NCBI GenBank assembly: GCA_029783825.1
Contig: JAREIK010000343.1
Location: forward strand, 4,339,294-4,403,293
Length of the DNA: 64,000 nt
Origin: Sapria himalayana
Taxonomy: Eukaryota; Streptophyta; Magnoliopsida; Malpighiales; Rafflesiaceae
Direction: 5' to 3'
The notes under the pieces are model-generated. The model ran no database searches. It was not told the origin of the DNA and saw only the letters and a program-made list of their open reading frames with translations. Shown piece by piece: positions 59,177 to 64,000 of this stretch. The translations under genes were made by a program, and so were the position numbers. How positions within the stretch are numbered: position 1 is the first letter of the stretch; each line of letters begins with the position of its first letter.

Positions 59177-61137
59177 TCAAAGACACAAATTTGAAGACAA
59201 CTTGCTTTCTAGCCCCTCCCCCTCGTCCTTCTTCGAGATAAGAGGAATCTGGCTGGATAGGGGAATCAGTCCATTTTTGCGGCATGTTTCTATGGCGCCA
59301 TCGAACATGTCCTCCAACTTGTATTTGAAATGAAAGCCCAGATCCGTCAGCTTCTTGGAAGAAAATGTGACGCCCATCAAATTCTCTTCCATATCTTTGA
59401 ATCTGCTTCAAGAAAATGCTCCATTATTAGTTGTCAAATGTGTAAGCCTAGCTTTCTTGCTCCTCGCCGCTAGTTTGAATTTCCAGATAGTTTAGATTCC
59501 AAATCTGTTCTTTTTTTTTTTTTTTGTTCTTTTGTGCATTTTCACGGCGACGAACCAAACAAGTTGATGGATTCGACCTTTTTTTGGTCTAGTTTATAGG
59601 AGGAGGAACTTACTTTGTTGGAATGTTGTACTCGGGATATTTCTCCTTGAGAAAATTTGCAACGTCATAGATGGAACCAGAGTATGAAGAGCATATGTAA
59701 CGGCCCTCAGCTCTTGGATGCTCATACAGGAATACATGTGCATTACAAAGATCATCCAGGTGCACATAATTCCCAAGTTTTATAATCGAGTAATGAGCTT
59801 CGTTTCCTGCGTTTCAAATGCAGATAATTGTCACCGACTAGCGTTAGCCTCCTATCAGCTTTGACCTGATCGTCAGCTTGAGCCAGCTCGAACCAGTTCG
59901 AACCAGTTCAGTCGTGGTTGTGTTCCTGCTGTACCTTGGAACTGGCTCATGTCTGGGTCTATAATATTTTAGAGAATGTGACAGATGGTCGTGTATACCA
60001 GTAACTAGGGAAAGTGCAGTTATGAGACTGGGAGGCATAGAGGGCATAATAAAAGGCCCCACGACCAGAGTTGGAATGATGGTGATGAAGTCCATGTTGT
60101 TCTTCTCGGCAAACTCCCATGCTGCTTTCTCTGCCATTGTCTTCGACACGAAGTACATCTAATATCCACATTAAAAATGGCGCATACGTAACGTTTATTA
60201 CCATATTGTTGAATTTAATCAAAATTAATTAAATATTTGATGCTATCATAATTATTTACCCATCCCGTCATCTTTACGGAGAAGACGAATTCCAAGTCGC
60301 TCCAGCAGCTTTCGTCATAAACTGGTTTCTTGTGTTCTTCTACATCCACTGTTCCTGCAGACGATGTGAATATTAATCTTTTAACAGTTTTTGCTTTCTT
60401 GCATGCTTTCATTATGTCCAAGATCCCATTGATGGCTGGATTTATAACTTCATTCTGTCATAACAAAATAGCACCCATATAAATACTTATATAAATGCAT
60501 ATATATAGTAATATACTTGTGTGTGTGGGCAGATAAAACGCTAATTTATTTTCATTCTATTTAAGAAATATTTTATGTTGAAGCAATAATCAAAATGTAC
60601 TCTTTTTTTTTTTTTTTTGCGTTGGCAATATTATAAAAATTAAAAAATTGTTGAATCATGAATGGTTGTTGAAAAGATCATGATTTTGGTGGCCGGTCAA
60701 TGTCAAACTTCACTTCACGAGCAGAAGTGAAATTACCTGGGGGTCCTTGGACTGGAAATCCATGGGAGTCGCAACATGAAAGACCCCGCTGCACCCTTCA
60801 ATGGCATTATCGTAGCTTCCTTCCACCGACAGGTCTGCCTTCCACAGGCTCAGCCGAGTCTCCGCATTTGGCAGCCCCAATAGGTGCCCCACCTTCTCTT
60901 TATTGTCTACATGATGAACAGAAGCAAAAAACCCACGAGAAAAATCAATGGCAGATTCTCAGAACCCGAACCCGACGACGCGAAGAAAGAAGGCTGTGGG
61001 GGATGAGAAGGAACCAAACCGGGGTCGCGAACAGTCGCCCGAACTTCATAGCCGCGTTCCAAGAGCCTCATCGTGAGCCAGGAACCGATGAAACCCGAGC
61101 CGCCGGTTACGCAAACGATCTTGGGTTCCACTCCCAT
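59177..61137 (-). CDS. DFR: Dihydroflavonol 4-reductase, six exons, intact
   Basis: DFR reduces dihydroflavonols to leucoanthocyanidins with NADPH in the anthocyanin and proanthocyanidin pathway (cytosolic). Exons: 61137-61020, 60906-60737, 60454-60260, 60158-59999, 59806-59614, 59402-59177. All introns are GT..AG and the phases join, giving 353 residues (family about 330-380). Residues visible: the nucleotide loop [11 protein letters not shown] (10-20), Ser128 in FTSSAG, Tyr163 and Lys167 in MYFVSK (the SDR triad, same numbers as grape DFR), [29 protein letters not shown] and [11 protein letters not shown]. At 133, the residue tied to substrate choice, it has Asp (grape has Asn). Val-Phe stands at 153-154, where many DFRs have Cys-Arg. 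The start MGVEPK has a good context (CCAATGG); an in-frame ATG six codons earlier (61155) is possible. There are no stops or frameshifts. Confidence 0.95.
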
Positions 61138-61204
61138 TGGTGAGCTAATTAGCAAAGGAGTACTGCAGGGTATGTCAGTCGAGAACGAGGAATGAAGAAG
61201 ATCT

Positions 61205-61290
61205 GTCTTATGCGTATATTTAAATGGTGGAGTAGTAAAATTCAGCTACCATGAGCGTGAGGGATTTGGTTAGATTCGCGATCACGTGGC
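61205..61290 (-). promoter_or_regulatory. DFR proximal promoter: TATA-like box, G-box, MYB-type site
   Basis: On the minus strand a TATA-like TTTAAATATA lies at 61215-61224, about 80 bp before the ATG. A G-box CACGTG is at 61283-61288 and an AACCAAA MYB-type word near 61264-61270. Combined bHLH and MYB sites fit the MYB-bHLH-WD40 control known for DFR genes. That these sites act here is inferred from position only. Confidence 0.5.
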
Positions 61291-61299
61291 TAGCTTAGC

Positions 61300-61649
61300 T
61301 GGTTGTTGGTGTCGGATCGGGCCGGACTGGTCTGTTCCACCATGACATGTTTCAGTCAGCTGGTTCGCCTGGTTGTCAAATCTCTGTCAAATGATTTGTA
61401 ACAGTAGCTTTTGTTGATTTGGGTGTTTAATGGAGCAATGGGTAAATTGTAATTAAACTTCTATTCTTAACTAGGTATATTATTAAAATGTGATATTTAC
61501 TCCTATGGGCTAGGCCCATTATTAGTTAATTAAAAAAAAGTTGAAAACTAATATAGAAAATGAAGCATGATGTAAATTGTCTCATTTATATTTCACAATA
61601 AAATTCATATGTTTATTTTTTTATTTATGGGTTATTTTCATATATATTC
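61300..61649. other. DFR upstream spacer
   Basis: A GC-richer part (61300-61380) then AT-rich. No gene seen. Confidence 0.4.
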
Positions 61650-63980
61650 CTTTTAATCAATACATTAACTATCTTTGATGATTCCTTTGGCATATATATT
61701 CTAACCCTAATATCTTAAAATTATGAGATGATATTGTGATAAATATGTTTACACTTTTGGCATTATAAAGACTATTATCACAATAATTAACATATGACTT
61801 TCCATGAATAACACATATAGAAATCATATAAGATAAATTGAATTGCAGGATTGTCACAATCATGTGAAGCACACCTCTCCTTGCATCTATCCCATGACTT
61901 ACCTATCATCATCAGTCATGGCCAATACATGTATACCATAATATGGTAAAACTTCTTGATTAGATATTCTATTTAACCCTATATTACTTTAGGTTAGTTC
62001 TAGAATATACACAGTGAATTAGTTATGAGTGCATTCATGCTTTTGGTTTCATAACCCTAATACATATAATAATTAAACTTATCTTAATCTTAGGTTTTTA
62101 TATATAGATTAAGATTATAAAGGGTTATCAATTCTTTCTAACAACACATCATGAGTGTATCCTATATTATATTTGTTATCATCTACCATGCCTGACATGC
62201 ATAAACCTGTGATATAATAAAACTCATAATTTTTAGTTTTAACTAAAACTCATATCCATCAACATCCAAATAACAATATTAAGCACAAATATAAACCGTA
62301 CAAAATCATTTATCTATCACAAACAAGTACATTACACCAAAATATATCTCAATTTAGCCTAATATTGGAGAAGATTTTGTGTATGATGTTTTGAAAGGCA
62401 TTTTGTGGAATTGAGAGTTCCAAATGTTTGCCCAAGTGATTATCTAATTTTTAAAACCTAAACCTAATTAAATATCTCTCATGTTCACATTGGCATTTCT
62501 CTTAATTGGAGGTTTGGAATCATGCCACCTAGGGTTTGTTGCTGCTCTTGGCTCAACATTCAATTGCCATCTTTTTTATTTTTAAAATATTCTAAGTATT
62601 ACTTATATGCTTTTGGGATTCTATGTGATGCTCTAAGCTTGAAATCATGTTGTTGGCTTGAGGCCAGCTTTCAAATCTCATTGAATCTTTTCTAGGGTAT
62701 CAAAATCACATGCAATAATATTACAACTTAAGTAACTCCCCTCCAGAGCATAATGTTGTGGTACTAAGAATGATATGACTGAGATAGATTCTTTTTAGAC
62801 AAAGTATCATAATACCAGAAATGACCACTACTGATGTTTTCTTTTTGTAAAAAAATATTGTGTTGCTAGGAATTCCTATCAACAAAATGTCATTGTAAAA
62901 AAATAATATTACAACTCAAAATACTTAGTGTTTGGGCTTTTTTTTTGAATAAAGCATGGCTTATAAATTATCACGACTAATTATACTAGTGTGGTACTTG
63001 GCTACTACAATGTGAATATAATGTCGTAATCATTATGTGTTTTAGAAATAGTATGTATATGACTCTAAGAAAATGTTGTGGCTACAAATACTATGTTATA
63101 TAGTAAAAATATTATGACAACTCAATGGTAGAATCATTACAGGCATAGATTTTTATGATTAGTTTTGTCGAGTTGTGACCAAGAAAAAATACCACAAATA
63201 CTCAATAAGATTGAGAAGGTGTACCCAAGTTATGACATGAGAAATATCATGATATTTCAGTGCTTTTCTCCTCCAAATATTCACTCCGCCAAGTTTATCA
63301 ATTTAACGAAAAATAATTATGATTCGACTAATATTCTTCAAATTTCATCAATAGAGATATTTATAAAATATCTTTAATTAATATTTTAATAAGTATAATC
63401 ACAATAATATATTTATACCAAATTACCCAAAATATTTGGTATATTGAGTTTCAAAAAAACTTATACTAAAAATATTGATCATCATCGAATAATAAATCTC
63501 TTAATTTTCAAACAAATCATAACCATCAATACAATAATTAACAATTTAGTACAACATCATCAAGAAAAGACACATATCTAATATCTCAACATGGAGAATA
63601 AGGGGATGGTATGATTGAAATGATGATCAAAATGAAAAAATATAAAATAGAATTATATTCTAGAGGACTAAAATGTGGGCATTGATGTGGAAGGTCCTTG
63701 GGAATCTCTTTTAATACATGTTACTCATTCCATCATCTACATGATCACACTGCACAAAGCATTTTGCCACTTTCCAATGGAGTACATTGAATTTTTAAAT
63801 GAATCAAGCACAAAGCACATTTACCTATAGTTCTCACTATGTTTTCTCAAATCTTTGATTCACTATTCCCCTCTATAGTACATATTTTCCTCTATTATAT
63901 TATCTCTATCCATAATAGTTTTTTGGTACTCACTTGTGATTAACTCATAGAGTAGCCCAAATAATTCAGTGTTTACCATC
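61650..63980 (+). repeat. Dispersed repeat R3, copy 2 (LTR-like)
   Basis: Blocks shared in order with 45700-47400 (see that entry). No coding sequence recognised; the part beyond about 63450 has no seen partner. It probably comes from an LTR retrotransposon whose body is outside the window or lost. Confidence 0.4.
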
Positions 63981-64000
63981 ACTTTGGTCTCCAATCATTT

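Noticed and set aside
59594..60222. Minus-strand open frames in other phases within DFR
   Set aside because: They are shadow frames running into introns. The joined exon frame gives the complete DFR protein.
28522..61137. BAHD acyltransferase and DFR as a biosynthetic gene cluster
   Set aside because: They are 23 kb apart, in opposite orientation, separated by several transposons, and no further pathway gene is present.

Overview
This window looks like nuclear DNA of a flowering plant. It is strongly AT-rich, its genes have several introns with GT..AG borders, it carries a nuclear-type tRNA-Leu, and it holds genes of plant-specific families: dihydroflavonol 4-reductase, a BAHD acyltransferase, a group-C MAP kinase copy and a plant RING-H2 protein. 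The rest is mostly old, nested transposable elements of plant types (Ty1/copia, Ty3/gypsy, LINE, hAT-like MITEs, PIF/Harbinger). The species cannot be fixed from the sequence.

Layout. 0-14 kb: no intact gene; four decayed copia reverse-transcriptase remnants, a non-coding dispersed repeat (R1) and GC-rich MITEs inserted into it. 14.5-15.7 kb: a RING-H2 gene with a probable frameshift. 16-19 kb: possible solo LTR, microsatellites, a MITE and tRNA-Leu(CAA). 19.2-20.4 kb: a dead MAP kinase copy. 22.3-25.8 kb: an internally deleted copia element with both LTRs, then a gypsy pol fragment. 26.3-35.8 kb: a truncated BAHD exon-1 pseudogene, a copia RT fragment, and an apparently intact two-exon BAHD gene with a 6-kb intron full of repeats. 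36.3-40.8 kb: a copia element with perfect target-site duplications. 41-47.5 kb: R1, a LINE fragment and repeat R3. 47.7-52.6 kb: another LTR-bounded copia element. 52.9-58.8 kb: LINE and gypsy fragments, repeat R2 and a PIF/Harbinger derivative. 59.2-61.1 kb: an intact six-exon DFR gene on the minus strand. 61.6-64 kb: R3 again.

The two genes that read through cleanly are DFR (353 codons) and the BAHD acyltransferase (450 codons). Both families act in phenylpropanoid/flavonoid metabolism, but they lie 23 kb apart across transposon debris, and nothing here shows that they form a cluster. Many inactive copies have lost key residues through G-to-A or C-to-T changes, as expected from deamination of methylated cytosine. 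I found no convincing new molecular system. The most useful leads are the Asp133-type DFR, the BAHD gene with its transition-decayed partner, the MITE with its empty site preserved in the same window, and a large GC-rich fold-back inside the BAHD intron.
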